Assembly: GCA_902631395.1 (NCBI GenBank)
Contig: CACOYM010000008.1
Span: 1 to 64,000, forward strand
Length of the DNA: 64,000 nucleotides
Source: Halieaceae bacterium
GTDB taxonomy: Bacteria; Pseudomonadota; Gammaproteobacteria; Pseudomonadales; Halieaceae
Reading direction: 5' to 3'
Each line of letters begins with the position of its first letter. Positions within the stretch are counted from its first letter, which is position 1. Shown here piece after piece: positions 8,509 through 18,005 of this stretch. The notes beneath the pieces were generated by a model. The model did no database searches. It worked only from the letters and a program-made list of their open reading frames with translations, and was not told the origin of the DNA. The position numbers were made by a program, and so were the translations under genes.

Positions 8509-9993
8509 TCAGGTGCCGCAGAAAGTTCGCGTCACACGCTCCTCCTCAAGTGGTGACCGCGCCCACTCCTCATCTCCGGATCGCCATTCGAAGGGAGATT
8601 GACCACGCGCTACTAACTCTTCGATCCAATCAAGATCGCTATTTTCGGCTAGGTTAATTGCTCTCTGAACCAGATGATTACGGGGAATAACGGTCGGATT
8701 CGTGGCGCGCATGGTTTGGGTGATCGCATTGGCGTCGCCGCGGTTGCTTGCTCTGCGATCTCGCCATTTCCTCGACCAGTCGATGAGTAACGGAGGTGCC
8801 CTAAATAGCTCAGGCAGAGGCGAGTGTTCAAGGGTGTCACCAGCGATTTCAGTAAGCCACCTGAAGGCAAGCGTCATATCCAATCTCTCTGCTGCCATGA
8901 TGTCGTGGAAGTCCTGTATTAAGGCGCCATCTACCTCGGTAATACGATCTAAGCCTAATTTAGCGGCCAGCCATTTTTGATGATGTGCGTGGAAACGGAT
9001 GGGAAATTGATCAACGACTTCCTGCGCTGTCTGCTGAGCTCGCTTCTCGTCGTTGTCGATAAGAGGTAACAGGCACTCGGCTAGCACGGCGAGATTCCAA
9101 TGCATGGTGCTAGGTTGATTTGGCCAGGCATAGCGGCCTTGTCTGTCGATGGAGCTGAAGCAGGCCTGAGGATCAAAATGGTCCATGAATGCGCAAGGAC
9201 CGTAGTCGATGGTCTGACCACATAAAAGTGCGTTGTCAGTATTAAGCACGCCGTGCACAAAACCCAGGACCTGCCAGTGGCTGACCAATCTGGCAAAGTG
9301 AGTGCAGACACCGTCTAGTAGTATGACTGCGGCAGGCTTTGCGGGGGCAACATCCTGCTCGGTAACGTGCGAAAAGTGCCTGGATACCGCATAGTCGACG
9401 AGTGTGCCGACTTCATCTCCTCCGCGCGTCATAGCGAAGTACTGAACCGTTCCCACTCTAAGATGACTGCTCGCTACCCGCGTGAGAATGGCGCCCCGTT
9501 CGATACGGTCTCGCACTACAGGCTCACCAGTACTGACGGCAGCTAGCGCGCGGGAAGAGGGTACGCCCAGCGCGTGCATTGCCTCGGAAACCACATACTC
9601 GCGGATCACCGGGCCAATGGGTGATCGGCCGTCACCACCGCGGGAGTATGCAGTAGGTCCGGCGCCCTTGAGCTGCACATCAAACCGATCACCACTGGGC
9701 GTTAGCCACTCACCCAACAGCGTGGCGCGTCCGTCACCAAGCTGCGGGTTGTAATGACCGAATTGGTGTCCCGCGTAAACAGTGGCGACAGGCTTTGATG
9801 AGGGCAAAGGCTGATTCCCAGCGAGTGCCTGAAGTTGCTCAGGATGTGACGAAGGTGAGCCCTTCCACCCGAGCTCGTCTGCGAGCATTTGGTTCCATAG
9901 CATTAGCTCGGGTGCGACTACCGGGTCCGGAGGCTGTGGGGTGCAAAAGTCACTGCCCAAGCTGGCGTAAGAGTGATCGAAGCCCGGAGGCAT
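8509..9993 (-). CDS. selO: Protein adenylyltransferase SelO (YdiU)
   Basis: 494 aa, full length for the bacterial SelO family (478 aa in E. coli). SelO is a pseudokinase-fold enzyme that transfers AMP from ATP to protein side chains, with a role in redox stress. Visible landmarks are YAGHQFGHYNPQLGDGRA (about 73-90), the lysine segment VQLKGAGPTAYSRGGDGRS (107-124), REYVVSEAMHALGVP, and the metal-binding segment around NTDNALLCG and DYGPCAFMD. These are the expected active-site blocks. Start ATG 9993. The C-terminus lacks the redox Sec/Cys motif typical of eukaryotic SelO but ends RTFCGT. The gene lies 27 nt downstream of an AsmA gene on the same strand, so the two may be co-transcribed. Confidence 0.95.
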   Translation of the reverse strand: MPPGFDHSYASLGSDFCTPQPPDPVVAPELMLWNQMLADELGWKGSPSSHPEQLQALAGNQPLPSSKPVATVYAGHQFGHYNPQLGDGRATLLGEWLTPSGDRFDVQLKGAGPTAYSRGGDGRSPIGPVIREYVVSEAMHALGVPSSRALAAVSTGEPVVRDRIERGAILTRVASSHLRVGTVQYFAMTRGGDEVGTLVDYAVSRHFSHVTEQDVAPAKPAAVILLDGVCTHFARLVSHWQVLGFVHGVLNTDNALLCGQTIDYGPCAFMDHFDPQACFSSIDRQGRYAWPNQPSTMHWNLAVLAECLLPLIDNDEKRAQQTAQEVVDQFPIRFHAHHQKWLAAKLGLDRITEVDGALIQDFHDIMAAERLDMTLAFRWLTEIAGDTLEHSPLPELFRAPPLLIDWSRKWRDRRASNRGDANAITQTMRATNPTVIPRNHLVQRAINLAENSDLDWIEELVARGQSPFEWRSGDEEWARSPLEEERVTRTFCGT

Positions 9994-10020
9994 CAGTGCG
10001 CCCCAAGCGTTTCGGGTACG

Positions 10021-11934
10021 TTAACCACCGAACAATTTCTTAATGAGCGAGCCGGCTTTTTCCTCGACTGCGTCCTGCAGTTGCTGTTTAGCTTCGTTTT
10101 TCAGTATTTGCTCTGCGATGCTTGCCAGATCGACTTTGCAGGAGGCGCCTGCTTCAGAGGTTAAGTTGCCACCGCACTCCACTGGCCAATCGACGCCCGC
10201 GTACCGCTGATCGATGACGCATAGGGGACTGACTTTCGTGATCTCATTATTCACCTGCCCCTCCATGCGGAAACCAAAGTCCATGGTTTTGAGGTCAAAA
10301 TCGCCTGATCCTTCCATCACGATCCCGGGTGTCGCAAAGCGCAGCCGCTCAATGTCGCCTGCACCCTCTTCAAAGTCCACTTCGAGAGAAAGATCGGTGA
10401 TCGGTGTATTCGTGGGCAATCCAGTGATGGGCGGAATCTTATTGACCACAGCTACGGCCTTGCACACCAACCCCTGTAACGATGCTTTTTTGAAATTCAG
10501 TTCCTCCCCGCTTGCTGTGACATTACCATCTAAAGCACCTGTAAGGTCTGCCGCGGAGAGGCCTGCCGCTTCCAGATCCCAGCTAATTTCAATGCGCCCA
10601 GACGCCGCTTCCGCATTGCCCAGACTCGCCATTAGCTGATCAATATTGACGCCTTTGAGCCCACCCTCAATTTCCATTTCCACAACTGGTCGGCGGGCGT
10701 TCAAGCTGACGCGAGTATCGAGTTGCCCCTCATGAAGCACTCCGCGGATATAGTCGATGTTAGCAATACCGTCTTTAACTCGAAGCATCACCTGAGCGGC
10801 CGAAATCGACTGACCCGCCGCAATGAGCTTTTCGGCAGTAATCTGAAGTTTCAGATCAAGCTCTCGGAGAGGCCCAACGGGCAACGGCACCGGTGCGCTG
10901 CCGCCCGACGGTGTGGCGGGCGCTTCGCTCGCGGGTGCGGGTAAATCTGGCGCAGTGCTTGCCTGAGGTTGCGCCGCAGGTTGAATCTGATCCACGTCAA
11001 GAAGGTTCGTGGACACGTAGAGCTTAATCTCTGGGCTTTCAAGCGCAGACCAGTTGAATGTTCCCGTCACTTCTCCACCGGGAAGCGTGGCGCTGAGAGT
11101 CATGTCCGCCGCGGCAGGGGACATCGCGAATTCTCCATCTAGCGAGCCGAAGACAGGTTCGCTTAACGCGCCCAACACCTCAGTGTTCAATCCCTCGATA
11201 AATACCCTGCTGAAATCGGCGGCGACTCTGATGGCGCCATCTAGCGTGATATCGAGAGGCGTGACGCTACCATCGCCCATCACAGTCACGTTGCCTTCCA
11301 GACGCATCGGATCATTGCTTGTATTGACGTCGCTGAGGGTAAGCGAGGTGATTTTAATCGTGTTGCTCAATTCACCATCCCGGGTGCGCTGCACTACGAC
11401 AATGTCTTCAATCCGGACGGCCTCAGCCAAAATGGCGATGCCCTTTATCCCGCTGCTTTTTTCCAATTGGTGTTGACGCTCTTTCTCCTTAGTTTGCCGA
11501 ATCATCTCTGCGCGTTTCTCCCATTCCCGGTCACTCATCACGGGCGCAGGGTCCGGAGCGGGTGGTAATGCAGCGGCGGCGGTGATGTCAGCGGTAACAC
11601 CCGCGATAACGATCGTTCCAACATCGACATTGCCACCCAGAAGCGGTAGTAATGACAAGCCGACATCAAGTTCTTCGATGGACGCTTTGATAGTGGGGTC
11701 GTATTCGGATTGAGCGGGCAGATCAAGCGACGTGCCTTCGAGACGCAGCCCGAATCTTGGAAAGAAACTGAGCTCCGCGCCGCCCTCGACGATGAGGTCT
11801 CCGCCAGTATTGGTTTTGACTTGTTCCTGAGCCATATCGAGCAGAGCTTGCTCGTCGATGAACATGGGCACCAACAACATAGCGATGATGATCAGGGCGA
11901 TGAGCCCACCCACAAACCAAAGTATCAACAGCAT
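10021..11934 (-). CDS. AsmA family protein
   Basis: 637 aa. The N-terminus is one transmembrane helix (LLILWFVGGLIALIIIAMLL), followed by the AsmA N-terminal domain (a long beta-groove precursor) with VEGGAELSFFPRFGLRLEG. A Pro/Ala-rich linker lies near 335-355, and the C-terminal AsmA repeat domain includes LEVDFEEGAGDIERL and DFDLKTMDFGFRMEG. AsmA-like proteins are inner-membrane anchored periplasmic proteins thought to act in lipid transport or outer-membrane homeostasis. The ORF ends with a Lys/Leu-rich helix (EKAGSLIKKLFGG), as in relatives. Located 27 nt upstream of selO on the same strand. Confidence 0.9.
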   Translation of the reverse strand: MLLILWFVGGLIALIIIAMLLVPMFIDEQALLDMAQEQVKTNTGGDLIVEGGAELSFFPRFGLRLEGTSLDLPAQSEYDPTIKASIEELDVGLSLLPLLGGNVDVGTIVIAGVTADITAAAALPPAPDPAPVMSDREWEKRAEMIRQTKEKERQHQLEKSSGIKGIAILAEAVRIEDIVVVQRTRDGELSNTIKITSLTLSDVNTSNDPMRLEGNVTVMGDGSVTPLDITLDGAIRVAADFSRVFIEGLNTEVLGALSEPVFGSLDGEFAMSPAAADMTLSATLPGGEVTGTFNWSALESPEIKLYVSTNLLDVDQIQPAAQPQASTAPDLPAPASEAPATPSGGSAPVPLPVGPLRELDLKLQITAEKLIAAGQSISAAQVMLRVKDGIANIDYIRGVLHEGQLDTRVSLNARRPVVEMEIEGGLKGVNIDQLMASLGNAEAASGRIEISWDLEAAGLSAADLTGALDGNVTASGEELNFKKASLQGLVCKAVAVVNKIPPITGLPTNTPITDLSLEVDFEEGAGDIERLRFATPGIVMEGSGDFDLKTMDFGFRMEGQVNNEITKVSPLCVIDQRYAGVDWPVECGGNLTSEAGASCKVDLASIAEQILKNEAKQQLQDAVEEKAGSLIKKLFGG

Positions 11935-11995
11935 TTCGAATTCCCTTTTTTGTGTGTCTTTGTCAGCATATCAAAGCGTGCGCGCGCTGGAAGGC

Positions 11996-13444
11996 CTATC
12001 GTGTTCTGACGCGCTCGACATGCTGTCTAAGGATGCGGGCTTTCTCACGGCGGACGCCCTCGTCGGATTTGAGTTTCCACAGTGCCTCTTTGGCGAATTG
12101 ATAAGACACTTTTAAATCAACGATCGGGTCCGGGTAATCCACAGGGTGTAACTGCCGTTCCATGGGCGAGCGCAGCCATGGCTGGTGGAGCAGGGGCTTC
12201 GGCAGTCCCGAAAGTTCCGGCACCCATTTCAGAATAAATACACCGTCGGGATCGTGATCTAGGGATTGTTTGACTGGATTGTATATACGAATAGTGTTGA
12301 TGCCTGTTACCCCAGCTTGCATCTGTATTTGTGCGTAGTGAATCCCTGGCTCGAAGTCGAGAAACAGAGAACCTAACCAGGCTGCGCCCAAGCGCCAGTC
12401 CTGCCAGAGGTGGTGGGTGAGAAATGAGACGACCATCGCGCGGGACCGAAAATTGATGTAGCCCGTGTGCAGCAGGCATCGCATCGAGGCATCAATAAGT
12501 GGGTAACCTGTCATACCGTTTTGCCATGCCGTTAAACGCTCCGGATCGTGGCGCCTGGGGTGTTCGTGATAGCCGCGATTTAAATCCTCGTGTTCCATTC
12601 GGCATTCCATTTCAAACTTCTGTATGAAGTGGCAATGCCAATGAAGTCGCGATTCGAAGGCAGACAACGCGCGTCCCCATCCGCCCGAGATCTGGCGATT
12701 TTTGAGGGCCTGATAGACCTGCCGTAAGCTGATGTTCCCCCAAGCGAGATAGGGCGATAAGCGCGAACAGTGCAAGCGGCTTCCTTCGGGCTTTGATATG
12801 AAGCGCTGATAACCCTCGGCCCGTTCTGTCAAAAAATGCGTGAGAACTTGCTGCGCCGCATCGGATCCACCGGGCTGAAATTTTGGTTTCTGCTGACGCC
12901 ATTGATAGAGGCGCTTGCAGCGCGCGCCTTCCAATATTGGTGGCAGGGATCTGAGCCTTTCAGCGACGTGAGCTAGCGAGACAGTGGTTTGAGTTTCAGA
13001 CATAACCGCTTGCCATGCTCTGTTCCAACCTCGTCGATCGTGTCGTCCTCGTTGCACGCCGTTGGTTTGAAACTCAGCCCATGCAATACCGGCACTTTCG
13101 CACAGACGCGCCACTCGTCGGTCGCGCTCAAAGGTCACGCCGAGACCGGTTTCCTCATAGCTAAACAGTTCTGTGATCGTTTCTTTTGAGTGCAGGGTAT
13201 TAAGGATACCGACGGCATCTCCCTCGAGTACTTCTATGCGCCCGCCACATTTGGCGAGTTGTGCATTCATCGCTTCAAGGGACTGTGTAATAAAGTGCCA
13301 ATGGCGTCCGCGATAGTGCGGGTCAGCTAAGAGTTCGGACTCCACGATGTAGAGCAACATAAGAGGCTTATTGCCATCCATTGCCGCGGCAAGTGGCGCA
13401 TGGTCAGCTAGACGAAGATCGCGTTTGAACCAGACGACGTTCAT
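11996..13444 (-). CDS. Cryptochrome/photolyase family flavoprotein
   Basis: 482 aa. It contains an N-terminal antenna/Rossmann domain ([16 protein letters not shown]) and a C-terminal FAD-binding helical domain ([48 protein letters not shown]). The family repairs UV-induced pyrimidine dimers using blue light or acts as a light receptor. In the segment where E. coli PhrB has NNGGWQW, this protein has [11 protein letters not shown], so the canonical Asn/Trp substrate-site residues are changed. It therefore belongs to a different subfamily, and CPD photolyase activity is not certain. It overlaps cho by 4 nt (ATGA), which implies translational coupling in a repair operon. Confidence 0.9.
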   Translation of the reverse strand: MNVVWFKRDLRLADHAPLAAAMDGNKPLMLLYIVESELLADPHYRGRHWHFITQSLEAMNAQLAKCGGRIEVLEGDAVGILNTLHSKETITELFSYEETGLGVTFERDRRVARLCESAGIAWAEFQTNGVQRGRHDRRGWNRAWQAVMSETQTTVSLAHVAERLRSLPPILEGARCKRLYQWRQQKPKFQPGGSDAAQQVLTHFLTERAEGYQRFISKPEGSRLHCSRLSPYLAWGNISLRQVYQALKNRQISGGWGRALSAFESRLHWHCHFIQKFEMECRMEHEDLNRGYHEHPRRHDPERLTAWQNGMTGYPLIDASMRCLLHTGYINFRSRAMVVSFLTHHLWQDWRLGAAWLGSLFLDFEPGIHYAQIQMQAGVTGINTIRIYNPVKQSLDHDPDGVFILKWVPELSGLPKPLLHQPWLRSPMERQLHPVDYPDPIVDLKVSYQFAKEALWKLKSDEGVRREKARILRQHVERVRTR

Positions 13445-14361
13445 GAGGGGACCTGCCGCGCGGCCAGAATTGGGTTGACTAGTAGCTGATGATCCCGGGC
13501 ATCGAGCAGTCCGACGCGGCCTTTGAATAAGGCGCTATATATCAGGCGGTATGCGTCGCGATCAAAGGCGACGTTCGAGAATTTCTCTAGCGTCGCAGTG
13601 GCCCTTTTTGCTGTTGCAAAACAGCCGTACCAAGCCCACTGGTCCACCAAATGATATTGCTGCGCCGGCTGATCATCGATTGGACGAATCGTCTCTTCTG
13701 CCAAGAGTATGGGTCCGCTGAACGGCCAGGCAGCAATGCGCTGGCGGTCGAGGTTTTCGAGTAGGCGCGCATTGTGGGAAGCGATGCTCTCTTGGCCTGC
13801 GCAGGCGCCGTCGCAGCGCCCCAACTGATGTTGAAAGCAGGCGCCTGTTCCGCGTTCCAGCCCCATCACTCTTAAGCACAGCGCGTGATTTCTGGCGAGG
13901 TTCTGAATCGTGGCGATGATGCGATGCTTGTTAGCAAATAGGCCGAAGGTATCGGTAACCCTCCTGCCGGTCGGTGCGAAGTCAATAGCATTGGGCTGCA
14001 GAAACCCGTCTTGCGAGTTGGTAAGTTGTATTGTCCAAAGGCGCCTTAGTTGCCGCTGGCGCCGGTTAAACATTGGCACCTCGGCCTTTATCGCTGCGTT
14101 CTCTATGAGCAGCGCGCCGATTTCGCCCGCAGTGAGGTGACAGTCGATGCGGCTGACTTGTGACATAAGGCGCTGATGGCGCCCGGGCTTCCGTCCCTCA
14201 TTAAGATGTTGCCCCACCCGGCTGTGGATATCTACGCTTTTGCCCACGTAAAGAAGTGAGCCAGAGTCGTCAAAGAAACGATAGACACCACTGCACCGAG
14301 GAAGCTTGACGGTTGTCTCGCCCTCGACAGAGAGAGTAATAGTCTTGAGATCTGCGTTCAT
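13441..14361 (-). CDS. cho: Excinuclease Cho (UvrC-like GIY-YIG endonuclease)
   Basis: 306 aa (E. coli Cho 295 aa). GIY-YIG motif: CSGVYRFF (about 23-30) and LLYVGKS (37-42), then an Arg-containing helix and a conserved Glu in [10 protein letters not shown]. The Cho-specific C-terminal region has Cys-rich [16 protein letters not shown] followed by [11 protein letters not shown]. Cho makes the 3' incision at bulky lesions poorly cut by UvrC. There is no UvrC-type C-terminal nuclease/HhH half, which separates it from UvrC. First gene of a two-gene unit with the photolyase-family gene. No clear LexA box was found upstream (14362-14551), unlike the SOS-regulated E. coli gene. Confidence 0.9.
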   Translation of the reverse strand: MNADLKTITLSVEGETTVKLPRCSGVYRFFDDSGSLLYVGKSVDIHSRVGQHLNEGRKPGRHQRLMSQVSRIDCHLTAGEIGALLIENAAIKAEVPMFNRRQRQLRRLWTIQLTNSQDGFLQPNAIDFAPTGRRVTDTFGLFANKHRIIATIQNLARNHALCLRVMGLERGTGACFQHQLGRCDGACAGQESIASHNARLLENLDRQRIAAWPFSGPILLAEETIRPIDDQPAQQYHLVDQWAWYGCFATAKRATATLEKFSNVAFDRDAYRLIYSALFKGRVGLLDARDHQLLVNPILAARQVPS

Positions 14362-14551
14362 GCGAATGTTTTGGTGGGGCCGCTCGGTAGCCGTCGTTCT
14401 GTCCGGGATTTGTCGCGTTTATCGCCCTGCAGCGTCTCTGAGATGAAACAAACGCAAAGTAAAATCGTAGCGCTTATGGCGCCGACGAAAAAGTTTCACA
14501 CCGGTATCCAAAACCCCGCTTGCGGCGTTTATTACAGAGTGGCACTAGACC

Positions 14552-14866
14552 ATGAAAGTCAGTATTAATGATTTGGAAAAACTTGCCGTCAGTGAACTCG
14601 TGATTGAATCGGTCGATTTGAGTCTTTACATTGCCCACGCATTGATCGCCGAGAAGGAGTACGTCATCGTCGACCAAAAGGGAAAGGTGCTTAAAACGCG
14701 GAACTTACTTGAAATGCAGCGCGCTCTGCGCAAGGTCGCCACCTGTGAGTTTTATCTGCGCCAGCGCAGCGCTTATGACGAGATGGTGGGCCACAGTCAT
14801 CATGCCGTCGATAACAGTATGAAACTGCCTCTGGGGAGAGAGCCCCTGCCTGAGTGGCTTCACTGA
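14552..14866 (+). CDS. DUF6482 family protein
   Basis: 104-aa soluble protein without signal peptide. It matches the pattern of the DUF6482 family of short gammaproteobacterial proteins: an SLYIAHALIAEKEYVIVD strand region followed by RQRSAYDEMVG near the C-terminus. The fold and function are unknown. It is alone on its strand, divergent from cho and convergent with ribA. The SD is weak. Codon use looks like that of its neighbours. Confidence 0.75.
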   Translation: MKVSINDLEKLAVSELVIESVDLSLYIAHALIAEKEYVIVDQKGKVLKTRNLLEMQRALRKVATCEFYLRQRSAYDEMVGHSHHAVDNSMKLPLGREPLPEWLH

Positions 14867-14932
14867 TCCGGCTGACGGCCCTTTCAGAGAGGCTTGTTAT
14901 ACGGCTAATCAGTGATGAATGGATAAAGCACT

Positions 14933-15754
14933 CTATTCCGACGAGGAGATATCTTCCTCACCCAATTTATGGCCCCAGTCACGCTTGGCTTTTAAATACT
15001 GCAGGTTGTGGTCGTCGACGCCGAACACGTGCTTCACGCGCTCGATCTGAGGCACGCCAAGCGCAGTCAGATCCTCCACCTTTTTAGGATTATTTGTGAG
15101 CAGCCGCAGCCTGCGTCCGTGAACAAAGTACTTCAGCAGCACTGCGGCATCTGAAAAGTCTCGTGAATCGTCAGGCAAACCCAGCGAGCGGTTGGCCTGA
15201 TAGGTGTTTTCTCCCGCGTCCTGAAGTAGGTAGGTGGCGGCCTTGGCCCACAGGCCGATGCCTCGGCCTTCATGGCCGGACATGTAGACGAGGTAACCGC
15301 CTTCAGGATCCTTCGCGATGCGGTCTAGCGCAGATTCTAGCTGAGGTCCGCACTCGCACCTTCTCGACCCAAATACATCGCCAGTCAGGCAGTTGGAGTG
15401 CACTCTCACCAAGGGGTTTTCGCTCTTCTCAGGTTTTCCAATCACTAGCACGCTGTTGACAGCCATGCTCGACGCCAAATGAGAGAACAAATGTTGTCCC
15501 CCCTGCTCGCGCAGTGTGCCGGCAAGCTGCTCAACCTCGCTCAATTCCGTGCTCCGCACGCTGGCGTACCATCGCACGGTCGGCTGTGCATGGCCTCTGG
15601 CAAGTGGCAGTGGGATAGGACCCAAGATATTGACGTGCAGACCGGGGGCTGGCGCTTCGGCCATATCGACTTCATGGCCCTCGTTGTTGATCCGGAGTAG
15701 TTTGCCGTCTCGGATCAGGCGCTCTCTGACAGCTGGATTGATGTAGGTGAACAT
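14933..15754 (-). CDS. ribA: GTP cyclohydrolase II, N-terminally extended
   Basis: 273 aa from ATG 15754. GTP cyclohydrolase II opens GTP to the pyrimidine precursor of riboflavin. Zinc ligands are Cys122, Cys133 and Cys135 (NCLTGDVFGSRRCECG). The catalytic segment is HEGRGIGLWAKAATYLLQD, followed by LLTNNPKKVEDL, as in E. coli RibA. The enzyme is about 75 residues longer at the N-terminus than E. coli RibA (196 aa), and this extension shows no DHBP-synthase (RibB) motifs. The frame is open upstream to 15988, but those 78 residues look noncoding. It stands alone here, away from other rib genes, so it may be a divergent or secondary copy. Family confident; exact start moderately so. Confidence 0.88.
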   Translation of the reverse strand: MFTYINPAVRERLIRDGKLLRINNEGHEVDMAEAPAPGLHVNILGPIPLPLARGHAQPTVRWYASVRSTELSEVEQLAGTLREQGGQHLFSHLASSMAVNSVLVIGKPEKSENPLVRVHSNCLTGDVFGSRRCECGPQLESALDRIAKDPEGGYLVYMSGHEGRGIGLWAKAATYLLQDAGENTYQANRSLGLPDDSRDFSDAAVLLKYFVHGRRLRLLTNNPKKVEDLTALGVPQIERVKHVFGVDDHNLQYLKAKRDWGHKLGEEDISSSE

Positions 15755-16185
15755 GCTTAGTGATGCCTGACTTTTCACTGCTGACCTTGGGATCCGCGGA
15801 GTATAGAGGGATTTACTCAATTTGGCGCGGCGGACCTGGGATCCGCTAGCGGGGTACTTAAGCAAAAGACGTAACAAGTATTTGGGGCTGCGGTGACTGG
15901 TGAAGAGATAGGCTTCGCAGGACCAGTGTGCGATCTCTTGACTTGCTTGCTCTGCTACGGGCCCTCTGCTGCCCCGCGGCATTGGCATAGTGGGCTGATT
16001 TCACACTATTCTGCGTCGGGGCACGTCAGACATGAGTAAGGTATCCGGGCTATCAGGTAAAGCCAGTGCCGAGCCCGACACTTTCGTTGTCCGGAACGAC
16101 TGCGGATGGCGCTGCAGGGGTTTGCTGGGCTCGTTGGTTTTCATCAGGGCTTAGTGCGCCGCACGACACCAAGGCGAAATTCGAT

Positions 16186-17193
16186 TCAGTCGCGCGTGCA
16201 CTCTGCCAGTGCGGTTTCTATCGCTCCGATGTGCTGCTTAATCAGTGTCGTATGACGCCCTAATAACTCGTCCCGCAGGACGATCCATTGGGCATACTGC
16301 GGGGATATCGCCGCCAATAATGGTTGCTCCAACTGTTGCACTGGCGCCAGCAAAAGTTCTTTGCGCTGCCTTAGCGCGACCAGCCAGGGTTGTATATCGC
16401 GCACAAAAAAACGCGAAACAATATTTTCAAGTGTCCTCGACCGCTCTGTGTGCTGTGCGTATGGGCAGAGTGGCGCCATGTCACTCATACGCATCAGCAT
16501 CTCTGTCGCGCGCGCGATATCTTGAGACACGATGGAGTAGGCCATGATTAGAGCGCCCCCATCACCTGCACGGAGTGAGCTGAGATGCAATTCGAATTCA
16601 CGATTATTGGCGTTCCAGTCACCTGTCAACCATTTAGTAGAGAGCGCCGTGAGTTGCCAGAGGGCAACGGCAATCTGACTGCTGGTATCAGCGGGATAAT
16701 AAGCCAGCTTGCTGGGACGCTCCCAGAATGCTTTCCACTCGGGGCCCATCAGAATAGCATTGGCAATAGATTTCAGGAGCGCCTTCTCACGGTCCTGACG
16801 CGCGCGGTCGAGCGTAGTGGCGAGTTCCAGGTTGCCGCGCTCTTGCATAAGGGCGCTGCAGGCAGGCGCTAGCCGCATAAATTCAAGGTCTAGCAGGAGT
16901 TGCTGGGAGGAGGTGGCAGTGCGACCCAGCTGTGTGTTCCGTCGCCCAAGATTGATCTGCAGTTCACAGCCCGACAACGAGAGAAAATCGATCAAATCGA
17001 TTTGATTTGATTTTAGGGGGGTGGGGGCATTCTCGAGTGGCAAATTAAGAGATTGAGGGAACGGTGGTTTTTCGGGAATGGATACGCCTGTTACGCGCTC
17101 GAGACGTCCGAGGTACTCGCTTAACTTGTCTGGGCCGGTGTTGGGCTCGGAGCACCCGGACAGGAGGGACAGCAACATTAGGCATCTCAACAT
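16186..17193 (-). CDS. DUF3080 family lipoprotein
   Basis: 335 aa from ATG 17193. This start puts a compact signal peptide directly before the lipobox SLLSGC; an in-frame ATG at 17229 would add 12 non-signal residues. The sequence matches DUF3080: DFLSLSGCELQINLGRRNTQLGR near 80-100, then a helical body rich in Leu and Arg (FMRLAPACSALM, RFFVRDIQPWL). The family is restricted to gammaproteobacteria, is periplasmic or membrane anchored, and has no known function. It is 31 nt upstream of the GST gene's stop-side, same strand, and probably independent. Confidence 0.85.
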   Translation of the reverse strand: MLRCLMLLSLLSGCSEPNTGPDKLSEYLGRLERVTGVSIPEKPPFPQSLNLPLENAPTPLKSNQIDLIDFLSLSGCELQINLGRRNTQLGRTATSSQQLLLDLEFMRLAPACSALMQERGNLELATTLDRARQDREKALLKSIANAILMGPEWKAFWERPSKLAYYPADTSSQIAVALWQLTALSTKWLTGDWNANNREFELHLSSLRAGDGGALIMAYSIVSQDIARATEMLMRMSDMAPLCPYAQHTERSRTLENIVSRFFVRDIQPWLVALRQRKELLLAPVQQLEQPLLAAISPQYAQWIVLRDELLGRHTTLIKQHIGAIETALAECTRD

Positions 17194-17260
17194 AGTCAAC
17201 CCGTCAGTTGAGTTGGTGAGCTCAGGCAATAGCCGCGATCGTTCAAATCAGAGAATAAGG

Positions 17261-17887
17261 TTAACCGGCGAGCGCCACTTTGGCCTGCATGCGCCAGCGA
17301 TGCAAATTCTCAAGTGAATCATCAGGTGTCATGCGCGCCCCCCACTTGGCGAAGTCAATTGCAGCCAAAAAATCGATATCGGCAAAGGAGAAATAATCGC
17401 CAGCGAGGAATGACTGCTTGCTCAAAACGTCGTTGAGGATCGAAAAACTTTGCTCTAGACGAGTGCGGCCCCTGTCGACGAGCCCGGGAAGTTGAGCGAC
17501 ATTTGCCGGTCCTGGTAGGGCGCGATCGGCGTAGTTTGGGTGGCCATTTCTAAATGCCTCCGCCGCAGCGCTAAATACCTCTCCGAAGAGTCGATGATTC
17601 CAATTCAGTACTCGGGCTCGCTCCACGGGTGTTTGACCCAGCAAAGGCTTATCAGGGAAGTGTTCTTCCAGATAATGGACGATTGCGATGACTGCGCAAA
17701 GCACAGTTCCGTCTTCCAGAACCAGCGCCGGCACTGTGGCTTCAGGTACGATGTTCAAGTACGACTCTGTCAACTGCTCCTCTCTGCCCAAATCGATTTG
17801 AACAGTGTCGATGCTGATGTCTTTGTATTGCATAAACATGGCCAGCCTGGCGGGATTGGGCGCGGCATCAAAGGTGTACAGTTTCAT
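17261..17887 (-). CDS. Glutathione S-transferase family protein
   Basis: 208 aa from ATG 17887, chosen because AGGAGG lies 9 nt upstream and the thioredoxin-like fold begins here (KLYTFDAAPNPARLAMFMQY). The N-terminal domain has the cis-Pro segment EATVPALVLEDG and then the glutathione-binding acidic turn, where the usual E-S pair appears as CAVIAIVHYLEE. The C-terminal helical domain has FLAGDYFSFADIDFLAAIDF, the N-capping box region of GSTs. Probable cytosolic GSH-dependent conjugation or reduction; substrate unknown. An upstream extension of the frame to 18097 is Arg/Ser rich and judged noncoding. Confidence 0.88.
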   Translation of the reverse strand: MKLYTFDAAPNPARLAMFMQYKDISIDTVQIDLGREEQLTESYLNIVPEATVPALVLEDGTVLCAVIAIVHYLEEHFPDKPLLGQTPVERARVLNWNHRLFGEVFSAAAEAFRNGHPNYADRALPGPANVAQLPGLVDRGRTRLEQSFSILNDVLSKQSFLAGDYFSFADIDFLAAIDFAKWGARMTPDDSLENLHRWRMQAKVALAG

Positions 17888-18005
17888 GACATTTGTCCTC
17901 CTCGTCGGGCTCTTAGTATAACGGGCAACGTTGTGTGCCCAGCTTCGGTTTTCGATCGTTTTCGCAACCGCTATACTCCGCGGCCTATCAGTTGGAGATC
18001 GCATC

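Noticed and set aside
15755-15988. Upstream extension of the ribA frame
   Set aside because: Looks noncoding and has no family match; ATG 15754 opens a more consistent protein.
17240-17250. gttcaaatc resembling a tRNA T-loop
   Set aside because: No acceptor pairing, D-arm or anticodon arm around it; it lies in the gap between the GST and DUF3080 genes.
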